Assembly (NCBI GenBank): GCA_035574175.1
Contig: DATLZB010000126.1
Span: 1 to 18,729 of the forward strand
DNA length: 18,729 nucleotides
Direction: 5' to 3'
DNA from: DATLZB01 sp035574175
Lineage (GTDB): Bacteria; Pseudomonadota; Alphaproteobacteria; Rhizobiales; Hyphomicrobiaceae
Part shown: positions 9,325-18,000 of the stretch, piece after piece
Numbering within the stretch: the stretch's first letter is position 1
Layout of the letters: the number at the start of each line of letters is the position of its first letter
Translations under genes and position numbers: made by a program
The notes under the pieces: model-generated
What the model was told of the DNA's origin: nothing
The model's input: the letters and a program-made list of their open reading frames with translations, nothing else
The model's database searches: none

Positions 9325-10296
9325 ATGGCCGTTTACACCGAGGTCAACGACGAGGACCTCTCCCGCTTCGTCGCGGGTTACGGTCTAGGGGAGCTGCGCT
9401 CCTACAAGGGCATCGCGGAAGGAGTGGAGAACACCAACTATGTGGTCGAATGCAGCAAGGGCCGTTTCATCCTCACTCTTTATGAGAAGCGGGTCGATCC
9501 CAAGGATCTGCCGTTCTTCCTCGGCCTCATGGAGCATCTCGCCATCTCGGGCATCCGCTGCCCGACCCCGCTGCGCGACCGGCACGGCCAGCACCTGAGC
9601 GAGCTTGCCGGCCGGCCGGCGGCGCTGGTGACCTTCCTCGACGGGGTGTTCGTGCGCAGGCCGGAGCCCAAGCACTGCGCCCTCGTCGGCAAGGCGCTTG
9701 CGGACTTGCATCACGCCGCCAAGGGTTATGGGCTCACCCGGCCCAACGCGCTTGGGCCCGACGGCTGGCGACCGCTTTATGAGCGGTTCGCCCCGCGCGC
9801 CGACGAGGTGCGGCCGGGACTCGCCGACCTGATCGAGAGGGAGCTCGCTCAACTTTTGCCCAACTGGCCGACGCAATTGCCGCAGGGCATCATCCATGCC
9901 GACCTTTTTCCCGACAACGTGTTCTTCCTCGGCGGGGAAGTGTCCGGTCTCATCGACTTCTACTTCGCCTGCAACGACTGGCTCGCCTACGATCTTGCCA
10001 TCTGTCTCAATGCCTGGTGCTTCGAAGCCGACTTCTCCTTCAACGTGACCAAGGGCCAGGCGCTGATCCGCGGCTACGAGAGCGTGCGCCCGCTCGAGGC
10101 GGCCGAGCGCGCCGCCCTGCCTCTGCTCGCCCGCGGCGCGGCGCTCCGCTTCCTGCTGACGCGGGCTCATGACTGGCTCAACACGGCGCAAGGGGCACTG
10201 GTCGACCCGCACGATCCCTTCGATTACGTGCGGCGACTGAGGTTCCACCAGTCGGTGCGTTCAGCGCGCGAATACGGCGTGGAGGAAAGCGTGTGA
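9325..10296 (+). CDS. thrB: homoserine kinase (APH/fructosamine-kinase-like type)
   Basis: This enzyme phosphorylates homoserine to O-phosphohomoserine in threonine synthesis. It belongs to the aminoglycoside-phosphotransferase-like homoserine kinases of proteobacteria rather than the GHMP type. Its 323 residues match that family. Seen are the N-terminal MAVYTEV, GVENTNYVV (33-41) over the nucleotide site, the catalytic loop IIHADLFPDNVFF (189-201) with Asp193 and Asn198, and the metal-binding Asp211 in GLIDFYFAC. The ATG lies 9 bases after ispH, and its last bases overlap the GTG of rnhA, so the three genes are probably co-transcribed. No clear Shine-Dalgarno sequence precedes it, which fits coupling to ispH translation. 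Confidence 0.95.
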   Translation: MAVYTEVNDEDLSRFVAGYGLGELRSYKGIAEGVENTNYVVECSKGRFILTLYEKRVDPKDLPFFLGLMEHLAISGIRCPTPLRDRHGQHLSELAGRPAALVTFLDGVFVRRPEPKHCALVGKALADLHHAAKGYGLTRPNALGPDGWRPLYERFAPRADEVRPGLADLIERELAQLLPNWPTQLPQGIIHADLFPDNVFFLGGEVSGLIDFYFACNDWLAYDLAICLNAWCFEADFSFNVTKGQALIRGYESVRPLEAAERAALPLLARGAALRFLLTRAHDWLNTAQGALVDPHDPFDYVRRLRFHQSVRSAREYGVEESV

Positions 10297-10763
10297 GGGC
10301 GCACCGCAAGCCGCACGTGGTCGCCTATACCGACGGCGCCTGCTCGGGAAACCCGGGGCCCGGCGGGTGGGGCGCCGTGCTGATCTCGGGCCGGCACCGT
10401 AAAGAGCTTTCCGGGCGCGAGGCGCTGACCACCAACAACCGCATGGAGCTGCTGGCGGCGATCTCGGCGCTCGAGGCGCTGAAAGGGCCGTCGGTGGTCG
10501 AAATCCACACCGACAGCCAATACCTGCGCAACGGGGTCACGCAGTGGATCCACTCCTGGAAGCGCAACGGCTGGCGCACCGCCGACCGAAAGCCGGTCAA
10601 GAACGCCGAGCTGTGGCAGCGCCTGGAGGCGGCACAGGCCCGGCACGAGGTGACCTGGCATTGGGTGCGCGGCCATGCCGGTGAAGTGGAGAACGAGCGC
10701 GCCGACCAACTCGCACGCGCCGCCATCAAAACCATGCGGGCGTCTGCCCCCGCATCCGAATGA
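10293..10763 (+). CDS. rnhA: ribonuclease HI
   Basis: RNase HI cleaves the RNA strand of RNA-DNA hybrids, for example R-loops and primers. The protein has 156 residues, the bacterial norm. The catalytic DEDD set is visible: Asp14 (YTDGACSGNPGPGGWG), Glu52 (NNRMELLA), Asp74 (HTDSQYLRNG) and Asp138 (NERADQLA), with the flexible-loop His128 in VRGHAGEVEN and the basic handle SWKRNGWRTADRKPVKN (88-104). The start is a GTG at 10293, overlapping the thrB stop as GTGA. It is supported by GGAGG 7 bases upstream. Position after ispH and thrB is a familiar alphaproteobacterial order. Confidence 0.97.
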   Translation: MRAHRKPHVVAYTDGACSGNPGPGGWGAVLISGRHRKELSGREALTTNNRMELLAAISALEALKGPSVVEIHTDSQYLRNGVTQWIHSWKRNGWRTADRKPVKNAELWQRLEAAQARHEVTWHWVRGHAGEVENERADQLARAAIKTMRASAPASE

Positions 10764-10780
10764 GCGGCTGAACCCGACCC

Positions 10781-11803
10781 ATGATGCCCCTCAGCCAGTC
10801 GAAGCTCATCGCTGGTCTGGCCGCCGCCGGCGGCGTTCTGGCGCTGTTATCGCTGGCGCTCGGGCCGGCGCGGCTCGAAGTCGGGACCACGTTCTGGGCG
10901 CTGCTCGGCCAGGGCGACCCGATCGACGTGCTGATCGTGCAGCAGCTCAGGCTGCCGCGCACGCTGCTCGCTGCCATGATCGGCGCCGCGCTGGCGCTCG
11001 CGGGCGCGGCGCTGCAGGGTCTCATGCGCAACCCGCTGGCGGCGCCCGACGTCCTCGGTGCGCCGGGAGCGGCTGCCTTCGGCGCCGTGCTCGCCATCGC
11101 GCTCGGGCTTGCCGATGCGCTGTCGTTTGCGCTGCCGGTCGCCGCCGTATCGATGGCGCTGTTCTCGGTGCTCGCGCTGGTCATGCTGGCCGGTCGCAAC
11201 GCGAACATGCTCACGATCCTGCTCGCCGGCCTGGCCCTGTCGAGCCTCTCCGGAGCGCTCGTCGCGCTCACCCTCAATCTCGCTCCCAATATGTTCGCAG
11301 CGCTCGAGATCGCTTTCTGGCTGCTCGGCTCGCTCGAGGACCGCAGCTTCCGGCACGTGGCGCTGGCTGCACCGTTCATGGTGCTCTCGGCCGCGCTCCT
11401 GCTTCACGGCCGTATGGGGCTCACGGCGCTGAGCCTCGGCGAGGACGTCGCCCGCTCGAGCGGCATCGACCTCACCCGCCTGCAGTGGGCGACGCTCGTC
11501 GGCGTGGCGGCCGGCGTCGGGGCGAGTGTGGCGGTGGCCGGCGTGATCGGATTCATCGGCCTCGTCACGCCCCACCTTGTCCGTCCGCTCGTCGGTCACG
11601 ATCCGGCGCGCGTGCATGTTCCCGCCATGCTTGCCGGGGCCTGCCTGCTGCTGGCGGCCGACTGCGCGGCGCGGCTCATCCCCACAACCGGCGAGATACG
11701 CATCGGCGTGCTCACCGCCATGATCGGCGTGCCGTTCTTCATCTGGCTGGTGGTGAGCCGGCGGCACAGCGACCTGCTGCAGCAGCCCGGAGGCCCGGCG
11801 TGA
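10781..11803 (+). CDS. FecCD/BtuC-family ABC transporter permease (iron-siderophore, heme or cobalamin type)
   Basis: This 340-residue integral membrane subunit belongs to a type II ABC importer. It is strongly hydrophobic throughout, with roughly nine to ten membrane helices. Family signatures are LRLPRTLLAAMIGAALALAG (56-75), the RNPLAAPDVLGAPGAAAFG region (83-101), GFIGLVTPHLVRPLVGHD (257-274), which includes the coupling segment contacting the ATPase, and GEIRIGVLTAMIGVPFFIWLV (304-324). It starts 17 bases after rnhA with no strong ribosome site; the ATG at 10784 is an alternative. It overlaps the ATPase gene by GTGA. No substrate-binding protein gene is adjacent, so the ligand (ferric siderophore, heme or B12) cannot be decided. 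Confidence 0.93.
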   Translation: MMPLSQSKLIAGLAAAGGVLALLSLALGPARLEVGTTFWALLGQGDPIDVLIVQQLRLPRTLLAAMIGAALALAGAALQGLMRNPLAAPDVLGAPGAAAFGAVLAIALGLADALSFALPVAAVSMALFSVLALVMLAGRNANMLTILLAGLALSSLSGALVALTLNLAPNMFAALEIAFWLLGSLEDRSFRHVALAAPFMVLSAALLLHGRMGLTALSLGEDVARSSGIDLTRLQWATLVGVAAGVGASVAVAGVIGFIGLVTPHLVRPLVGHDPARVHVPAMLAGACLLLAADCAARLIPTTGEIRIGVLTAMIGVPFFIWLVVSRRHSDLLQQPGGPA

Positions 11804-12576
11804 GCCTCAAGCTCGAGCGCGTGACGATCCGGCTCAAGGGGCGCACCATCCTCAGCGACGTTTCGCTCGCCGCCCATCCCGGTGAGCTCGTCTTCCTCAT
11901 CGGACCCAACGGTTCGGGCAAGACGACGCTCTTGCGCGCCGTGGCGGGGCTCATCCCTCACGAGGGACGCATCAGTTTCGCCGAGGAGGCGCTGTCGGAG
12001 CTGCCGCCCCGGCGCCGCGCCAGGATCGCCGCCTACCTGCCGCAGGGCCATCTCGCCCATTGGCCGATCACGGCTCGCGAGGTGGTGTCCATCGGCCGGG
12101 TCCCGCACGTCTCCAGTCTCAATCGGCTCGGCTCCGCGGATTTGGCGGCCGTGACGCGGGCGCTCGATGCGGTCGATGCCGCAACCATTGCCGAGCGTCC
12201 GGTTACGGAGCTGTCGGGCGGGGAGCGCGCGCGTGTGATGCTGGCACGCGCGCTCGCTGTCGAGGCACCCCTGCTGCTCGCCGACGAGCCGATCGCCAGC
12301 CTCGATCCGGCCCATCAGCTCGCCGTCCTCGCCGTGCTCAAGCAGACGGCGGAGAAGGGAGGGTGTGTGATCGCGGCGCTGCACGATCTGTCGTTGGCGG
12401 CCAGGTTCGGCACGCGGGTCGTCGTATTGGACCGGCAGCGCATCCAGGCGGACGGGCCGCCCGCCACGGTGCTGACCCGGGATCTCCTGCGCAGAGTGTT
12501 CGCCGTGCGGGCCCTGGAAATCGAGCACGAGCAGGGCAGGATGCTGCTGCCATGGTCGGTCGAGGCGCCGAAGTGA
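11800..12576 (+). CDS. ABC transporter ATP-binding protein, FecE/BtuD type
   Basis: This 258-residue ATPase subunit drives the FecCD-type permease encoded just before it. Motifs in order: Walker A GPNGSGKTT (35-43, Lys41), Q-loop Gln82 in AYLPQGHLAHWPIT, signature LSGGERARVMLARAL (138-152), Walker B LLLADEP with Asp162 and Glu163, D-loop ASLDP, and switch His195 in ALHDLS. The length and the PQ/WPITAREVV segment match iron/heme/B12 importers. The start is the GTG at 11800, which overlaps the permease stop and has GGAGG 6 bases upstream. An open frame continues far upstream to 10675, but that part lies on top of the permease gene and has no family similarity. Confidence 0.95.
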   Translation: MSLKLERVTIRLKGRTILSDVSLAAHPGELVFLIGPNGSGKTTLLRAVAGLIPHEGRISFAEEALSELPPRRRARIAAYLPQGHLAHWPITAREVVSIGRVPHVSSLNRLGSADLAAVTRALDAVDAATIAERPVTELSGGERARVMLARALAVEAPLLLADEPIASLDPAHQLAVLAVLKQTAEKGGCVIAALHDLSLAARFGTRVVVLDRQRIQADGPPATVLTRDLLRRVFAVRALEIEHEQGRMLLPWSVEAPK

Positions 12577-12646
12577 CAAAGCGGCCGTTTCGTGGCAAGG
12601 GCTGCCCGTTCCTGCAACCCCACGAGCGCGGCGAGGATTTGGAGCC

Positions 12647-13207
12647 ATGAAGATCACCGGCGAGAACCACATCAATGCCCCCCCGGCCGAGGTCTGGCGC
12701 GCCCTCAACGACCCCGACGTGCTGCGCCGCGCCATCCCGGGCTGCGAAAGCCTGGAGAAGGTGTCTGATAACCAGTTCAAGGCGACGGTGTCGGCCAAGA
12801 TTGGACCGGTGCAGGCAAGGTTCAACGGCCAGGTTGAGCTCTCCGATCTTGATCCGCCGCGGGCCTATACGATCTCGGGATCGGGCACGGCGGGACCGGC
12901 GGGCAACGCCAAAGGGTCGGCCCGGGTGCGACTCGAACCGGACGGGGAGGGAACCAAGCTCAGCTACGATGTCGATGCCCAGGTCGCCGGCAAACTCGCC
13001 CAAATCGGCTCGCGGCTGATTGACAGCGCGGCCAAGATGCTGGCCGGCCAGTTCTTCGACCGCTTCGAGGAGATCGTCGGTGGCCCCGCCAAGCCGACGC
13101 AAGCCGCGGCCGAGCGCAGGGCGCCGCCGACGCCGGTGCCGGTGTGGGCGTGGGCGGTGGGTGCGGCCATCCTGGTGGTGCTGGGGCTCTACCTGTTCGC
13201 CCGGTGA
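12647..13207 (+). CDS. CoxG-like protein (CO dehydrogenase subunit G family, SRPBCC fold)
   Basis: The protein has 186 residues: an N-terminal SRPBCC/CoxG domain (about 1-150) and a C-terminal membrane anchor (about 163-184) with a short tail ending LFAR. Recognisable parts are MKITGENHINAPPAEVWRAL, the DPDVLRRAIPGCESLE segment, the KIGPVQARFNGQV strand, GSGTAGPAGNAKGSARV and the LAQIGSRLIDSAAKMLAGQFF helix. Family members are associated with molybdenum hydroxylases such as CO dehydrogenase; CoxG is thought to help recruit the enzyme to the membrane. It begins 70 bases after the ABC ATPase. It converges on the Mo-cofactor fusion gene with only 5 bases between stops. The catalytic subunits are not in this window, so its partner enzyme is inferred only. 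Confidence 0.9.
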   Translation: MKITGENHINAPPAEVWRALNDPDVLRRAIPGCESLEKVSDNQFKATVSAKIGPVQARFNGQVELSDLDPPRAYTISGSGTAGPAGNAKGSARVRLEPDGEGTKLSYDVDAQVAGKLAQIGSRLIDSAAKMLAGQFFDRFEEIVGGPAKPTQAAAERRAPPTPVPVWAWAVGAAILVVLGLYLFAR

Positions 13208-13212
13208 GAGCG

Positions 13213-14832
13213 TCAAATCTTGCGCCGCAGCTCGGCGAGCGCCTCGGGGGTGTCGATGTCGGTGAGTACGGCGTCGGAGCCGAGGTCGACCTCCACCACC
13301 TGCTCGGCATGCTCCGTGAGCAGCCGCTTGGCGCCTGTATCGCCTTCGAGCCGCCGCATGGAAGCAAAGAAATCAGCACTCCACAGGACCGGATTGCCGC
13401 GCCGGCCCGCGCACACCGGCACCACGATCGAGCGGCCTTCCTTAGGCGCGAAGGCGGCGATCAAGCGGTCGAGGTGCTCCGCCTTCACAAGCGGCATGTC
13501 GGCGAGCACGACCATGGCCCCGTCGACACTTTCGGGAAGCGCATCGAGGCCTGCCTTGAGCGAGCTGCTGAGGCCCTGAGCAAAACGCGGGTTGCGCACG
13601 ATCTCCACGCCGAGGTCGGCGAGCGCGGCCTCCACCCGCTCGGCCTCATGGCCGGTGACGACCACCACCGGGCGCGCCCGGCTCGCCAGCGCCGCCTCGA
13701 CGACGCGGCGCACGATGGGCCGGCCGGCCAGGGTCTCGGTGAGCTTGTTGAGGCTGCCCATGCGGCTCGAAAACCCAGCAGCCAGCACGATGCAGCCGAT
13801 CTGCGGCTCGCGCCGGGGTGCCGTTGAGCCGCCCTCCGCCTCCCGTGGTTGAGGCCGACTCGCGATTTCCTTGAGGAGGCCGCCGACGCCCATGCGGGAG
13901 ATCTCTTCGCCGGTGACCTCAAGGCCGGCCAGCCGCCGCTCGAGCACCCAGTCGAAGCCGTTGCGTCTAGGCGAACCGGCGCAGCTCGGAACCCCGATCA
14001 CGTCCGCTGTCCCGAGGCGGGCCATCAACAGCAGATTGCCGGGATCGACCGGCATGCCGAGATGAACGATGCGGCCACCGGCGGCCTCGACGGCGGCGGG
14101 GACAACGTCGCCGCGGTCGACGATTGCCGAGGCGGCGAACACCAGGATGGGGTCGCAACCGCGGTCGCTCAACGCCTCGATCGCCGAACGCACGGCTTCG
14201 ATTTCGTGGGCCACCACCAGGGTTTCTGCCAGAGCGCTTCCGGCCGCGGCCAGGCGATCGGCCATCACGCGCTCGCGCTTGGCGAGCAGGCCCGACTTGG
14301 TGGCGGCGAGCCGGGTCAGTATCAGGCCGGCCCTCTTCGGCGAGAACGGCGCCAGCGAAACGAGGCCGCCCTCGGCCAGGCGGACGGCGCGGGAGAGCGA
14401 CGTCTCGGAGACGGCGAAGGTGATGACCTTCACCGTCGCCAGCATGTCGCCGGCGGCCACGCGCTCGAAGGCGGGCAGCGTCGCCACCGTCAGAGCCTCG
14501 TCGATGCGATTGAGCATGTCGATGCGCTGGGCGTCGATGAGGACCAGCCCGGGGGCCTCGGCAAACACATTGCTCCGCCCGGTGAACGGCTCGGCCACTC
14601 TCACGCCGGCGCCCGCGATGGCTCGGGCCACGCGTGCGGCCGCCTCGTCCTCACCGATGTCACCAGGCTCAAGACGTGCCGCCACGATCTCGCGCAGGCC
14701 GGCCTCGGCCAGACGCGCGAGCTCATCCGGCCCGAGCTTGCGACCCTTTTTCAGGATGCCGGATCCCGCCTGCACGGAATGGGCGAGGATCGAACCCTCG
14801 GCTTCAGAGAGCGGAACGCGACCAAACTTCAT
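13213..14832 (-). CDS. molybdopterin-binding domain fused to a MobA/MocA-like nucleotidyltransferase
   Basis: This 539-residue fusion probably works in Mo-cofactor maturation. Residues 1-330 resemble the MoeA/Mog molybdopterin-binding family: MKFGRVPLSEAEGSILAHSV, LKKGRKLGPDELARL, VFAASAIVDRGDVVPAAVEA (231-250) and GVPSCAGSPRRNGFDWVLER (280-299). A linker of about 330-344 leads to an NTP-transferase domain of the MobA/MocA type. That domain shows LAAGFSSRMG (350-359), TGHEAERVE (393-401), LADMPLV (443-449), RRGNPVLW (477-484) and DIDTPEAL (525-532). MocA-like enzymes add CMP to the cofactor for xanthine-oxidase-type hydroxylases. The frame opens at 14892, but the ATG at 14832, with AAGGGAAGG just upstream, matches the family N-terminus. 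The convergent coxG supports a CO-dehydrogenase-like client. Confidence 0.9.
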   Translation of the reverse strand: MKFGRVPLSEAEGSILAHSVQAGSGILKKGRKLGPDELARLAEAGLREIVAARLEPGDIGEDEAAARVARAIAGAGVRVAEPFTGRSNVFAEAPGLVLIDAQRIDMLNRIDEALTVATLPAFERVAAGDMLATVKVITFAVSETSLSRAVRLAEGGLVSLAPFSPKRAGLILTRLAATKSGLLAKRERVMADRLAAAGSALAETLVVAHEIEAVRSAIEALSDRGCDPILVFAASAIVDRGDVVPAAVEAAGGRIVHLGMPVDPGNLLLMARLGTADVIGVPSCAGSPRRNGFDWVLERRLAGLEVTGEEISRMGVGGLLKEIASRPQPREAEGGSTAPRREPQIGCIVLAAGFSSRMGSLNKLTETLAGRPIVRRVVEAALASRARPVVVVTGHEAERVEAALADLGVEIVRNPRFAQGLSSSLKAGLDALPESVDGAMVVLADMPLVKAEHLDRLIAAFAPKEGRSIVVPVCAGRRGNPVLWSADFFASMRRLEGDTGAKRLLTEHAEQVVEVDLGSDAVLTDIDTPEALAELRRKI

Positions 14833-14917
14833 CGGCCTTCCCTTCCTGCAACCTCCACGTGAAGCTTGCATCGGCACGCGGCAGCAGCGCACGCCCGATA
14901 CCGGGCAAGCGCGTCAT

Positions 14918-14947
14918 CCGATAAAATTGACGTCGAATTTGCGTCAA
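14918..14947 (-). promoter_or_regulatory. candidate promoter for the Mo-cofactor fusion gene
   Basis: Reading the minus strand, TTGACG (14947-14942) is followed after 18 bases by TATCGG (14923-14918). The first hexamer is five of six to consensus; the second is weak. Transcription would begin near 14911, giving a leader of about 80 bases. The inverted repeat at 14925-14949 covers this site. Confidence 0.3.
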
Positions 14948-14949
14948 TT
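14925..14949. repeat. inverted repeat in the divergent spacer, possible operator
   Basis: Perfect 8-base arms, AATTGACG (14925-14932) and CGTCAATT (14942-14949), are separated by 9 bases, giving a dyad with a 17-base centre-to-centre spacing. It is AT-richer than its surroundings and lies between the divergent fusion gene and the large ATPase gene. It overlaps a -35-like element on each strand. A dimeric repressor or activator site is plausible; no regulator gene is nearby. Confidence 0.5.
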
Positions 14950-15009
14950 GCACCGACCTCGTCTCAGAACTAATCCAAATTTGCCAAGCATACTCGCCAA
15001 TTCCGCACC

Positions 15010-18000
15010 ATGTGGGAAAGGCAATCACCATGTACCCGTCCGCCCGGACCGGAGCCACCCTTGGCGAGCGCTCGCAAGCGTCCTAGCGGGCGGGGCGCGA
15101 GGCGCAACACTCTCGGCGGTCGGGCAGCAGTCGGGCCGGACGAGGACTTCGCTCTCCGATGGATACGAGAGCAAATCGGCACGGCCGAGCGACGCCAGGT
15201 CACCATACTGCTGTGTGAAGGTGGTCGCACCCTGCCGGTGTTCGGGCGCGACGGCGGGGCCGGGGATGTCTCGCTCTTGGACCACGTGGCGGTCGCGACG
15301 CAGCGCTTCGCCGGTCATCTGCTTGTGCCAGCAGGAGGGAGGGCGAGGGCGTGCTGGGGATATCCACGCGCCATCGAAGACGATGCGCGTCTGGCGGTCG
15401 GCGCGGCGCTCGAGATCGTTTCGGCGCGGCCGACCGGCGTGGAGGTCCGCTGCGCTCTCGACGCGGGCATCGTCCTCACCTGTGGATCGGCACCGCTCGC
15501 GCCCGAGCACGACGGGGAGGAAACGTCGATCGAGCGAGCGGCAGCCGAGATGTTGTCGTCGGCTGCGCCCAACACAGTGCTCGCCAGTGAAGCGGTAAGG
15601 AGGCTGTGCGCTGGGTCGTTGGAGTTCGCCCCGTGGCCGGGAACCGGCTCGGACGCAGTCAAGGTGTGGCGCGTGCTCGGTGTTCGGCCGCAGTGGCGAC
15701 AGGCGAGAGCGACCCCTTTCCCGCTTTTCGGGCGCGAGGCGGAACTCGAAAGTTTGCGGCTTTGCTGGCAGCGGACGCGGGCCGGTGCGAGCCAGATGGC
15801 GGTCGTCCTCGGCGAGGCCGGCATCGGCAAATCGGCGCTCCTTGGAGGTTTGCGACAGGAGGTTGTGGGCAGCGGCGGCCGCTGGGCCGAAGGCAGGTGT
15901 CTGCCGGAGCGGCGCGACCAGGCGTTGGCGCCGGTGCGGAACTTGATGGAAGACCTGGTGGGGCCAGGTTCGAGCCAGGGCGGTGCGAAGCAAGGCCCCA
16001 GCGTCGATGCGCTCGTCGGCGCCCTCGCAACCCGGCCCGGCCCCGTCGCACTCGTCTTCGAAGATGTGCACTGGGCCGATGAGGCAACGCTTGCGTTGAT
16101 CGCCGAGCTCGGCCGGCGGCTGACGGACCTCGCCGCGGTGCTGGTGGTATGCACGGCACGACCAGGGGCCGTTCGCCTCGGTCTCGGCCCCGCCGCTGTC
16201 GAACTGACCCTCGACCGGCTCAGCGGCGGCAACATCATGCGACTGCTCAGCGCGGCCGAATTCGCAGCGGGGCTGCCGGAAGAAGTCCGTCATGCGGTTG
16301 CCGAACGGTCGGAGGGCAATCCGGCAGCGGCCCTCGAGCTGGCGCGGTTGTGGCACGAAACCGGCGCGAACCGGTCTTCGAGCGAAGAGATGCTGGCTCG
16401 TCCGAGCCGCCTCAAGGCTGGTCTCGCCGCCCGGCTCGATGCCCTCGGCGAACTTAAACCCCTCGCCAAGGCGGCGGCCCTGATCGGCCGCGAATTCGAC
16501 GCCGCCCTGCTGGCCAGGACGCTCGAAATGGAGACCGCCAGCCTCGCCGAGCGACTCGACCGCCTTGCCGGTGCCGGCATCATCGCCCGCTCGTGGTCCG
16601 CGGACGGCTGGCGCTACCGCTTCAACCAAGCGCTCCTACGCGACGCCGCGCTAAGCTCACTGCCCGAGCCGCAGCGACGCGCGTTTCACGCCAAGATCGC
16701 CCGTGCGCTGACGACGGCGCCTTCTGAAAGCGCGGCGGCCAAGCCGGCGGCCATTGCCAAACACCTGGCGCGTGCCGGGGATTTCAGGGGCGCGGTCACC
16801 TGGTGGCGGCGCGCGGCCGAGGAAGCGGCTCTCACCGCGTCGCTGCACAGCGCGGTCGCCAACTTGGAGCGCGCACTGGCGGCCAGCAGTCAGCGGCGTG
16901 AGGCGTGCACCGAGCTTGAGCAGATCGAAATCCTCAGGCAGCTCGGGGTGCACCTGACCCAGCTCAAGGGCGGCGCAGCGCCGGAGACACTCGCCACGTA
17001 CGCGCGGGCTCTCGATCTGATGGCGGCTGTGCCCGAGGCGCGTGCGCAGCTTCGCTTCGACCTGACCTGGGGGCTTTATGCCTGTCACTTGGTGCACGGC
17101 AACATGGCGCGGGCGCTGGCGATGGGCGAGGCATTGGTTACGGCGAAAGCGGGACAGGTCTCGAGCGAACAGGCCATGCTTGCCCAGCGCATGCACGGCG
17201 TTGCCAAGCTCCTTTCAGGCTCCATCGGCGAGGCAATCGATCTCTATGGCATGGCGCTGCAGAACTACGATCAGGCCCAGCACGGCGCCCTGCGCTTCAG
17301 CTACGTGTCGGACCAAGGCGCGGTGGCACACGCTCACCTGTCGTGGGCGCTGGCCATCGCGGGACAACCGGACCGGGCTCGCGCACATTTGCGCGCGGCA
17401 CTGCAGCTCGCCGGCCACTTCGACCATGCTCATACCAGCGCCCACGTCGTGTGCGTGCTGGCGACCGCGGCGCAAATCCTCGGCGATGCGGGCCTTGCCG
17501 CGGCGCTTGCCACCGCAGGGAGGGCCCTCGCCAACCATCATAACTTCGCGTACTGGTCGGCGTGGGCCGGACTGGTTCTCGGCTGGACCCAGGCCCGCAT
17601 TGCGGCCGAGAGCGGTGCTCGTGCCATTACCGAAGCGATCGCTGCCTATCGTGCGACGGGTGCCGAGCAGGCCCTTCCGTACGGCTTCCTGCTGCTCGGG
17701 GAGACCCTGCTCGCCGCGGGCCGCAGAGACGCGGCGGCAGAGGCGCTCGAGCGAGCGTGGACGCTCAGCGGGCAGCACCGGATCAACCTGTACGCAGCGG
17801 AGATTCTTCGGCTGAGGGCACTCGCCGAGTCCGCTCTCGGTCGCCCGCGCGTGCGCGTCATGAGCCTTCTCGAACAGGCACTCGACCTCGCCCGGACCCA
17901 GGGAGCGCTGGCGTTCCTCCGGCGCATAGAGCGCACGGCAGGGGAGCTGCTGGCGGGGCGCGACCAAACGCTGATCGCCGGACACGGCGCAGTTCCCCCC

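Noticed and set aside
10675..11799. Long open frame in front of the ABC ATPase, over the permease gene
   Set aside because: The translation is Arg/Ala/Gly-rich and has no family similarity, while the other frame gives a clear FecCD permease. This is a high-GC overlap artefact; the ATPase begins at the GTG at 11800.
15025..16629. 534-codon minus-strand frame under the large ATPase gene
   Set aside because: It is antisense to intact Walker motifs and cyclase-like sequence on the plus strand, and has no recognisable domain.
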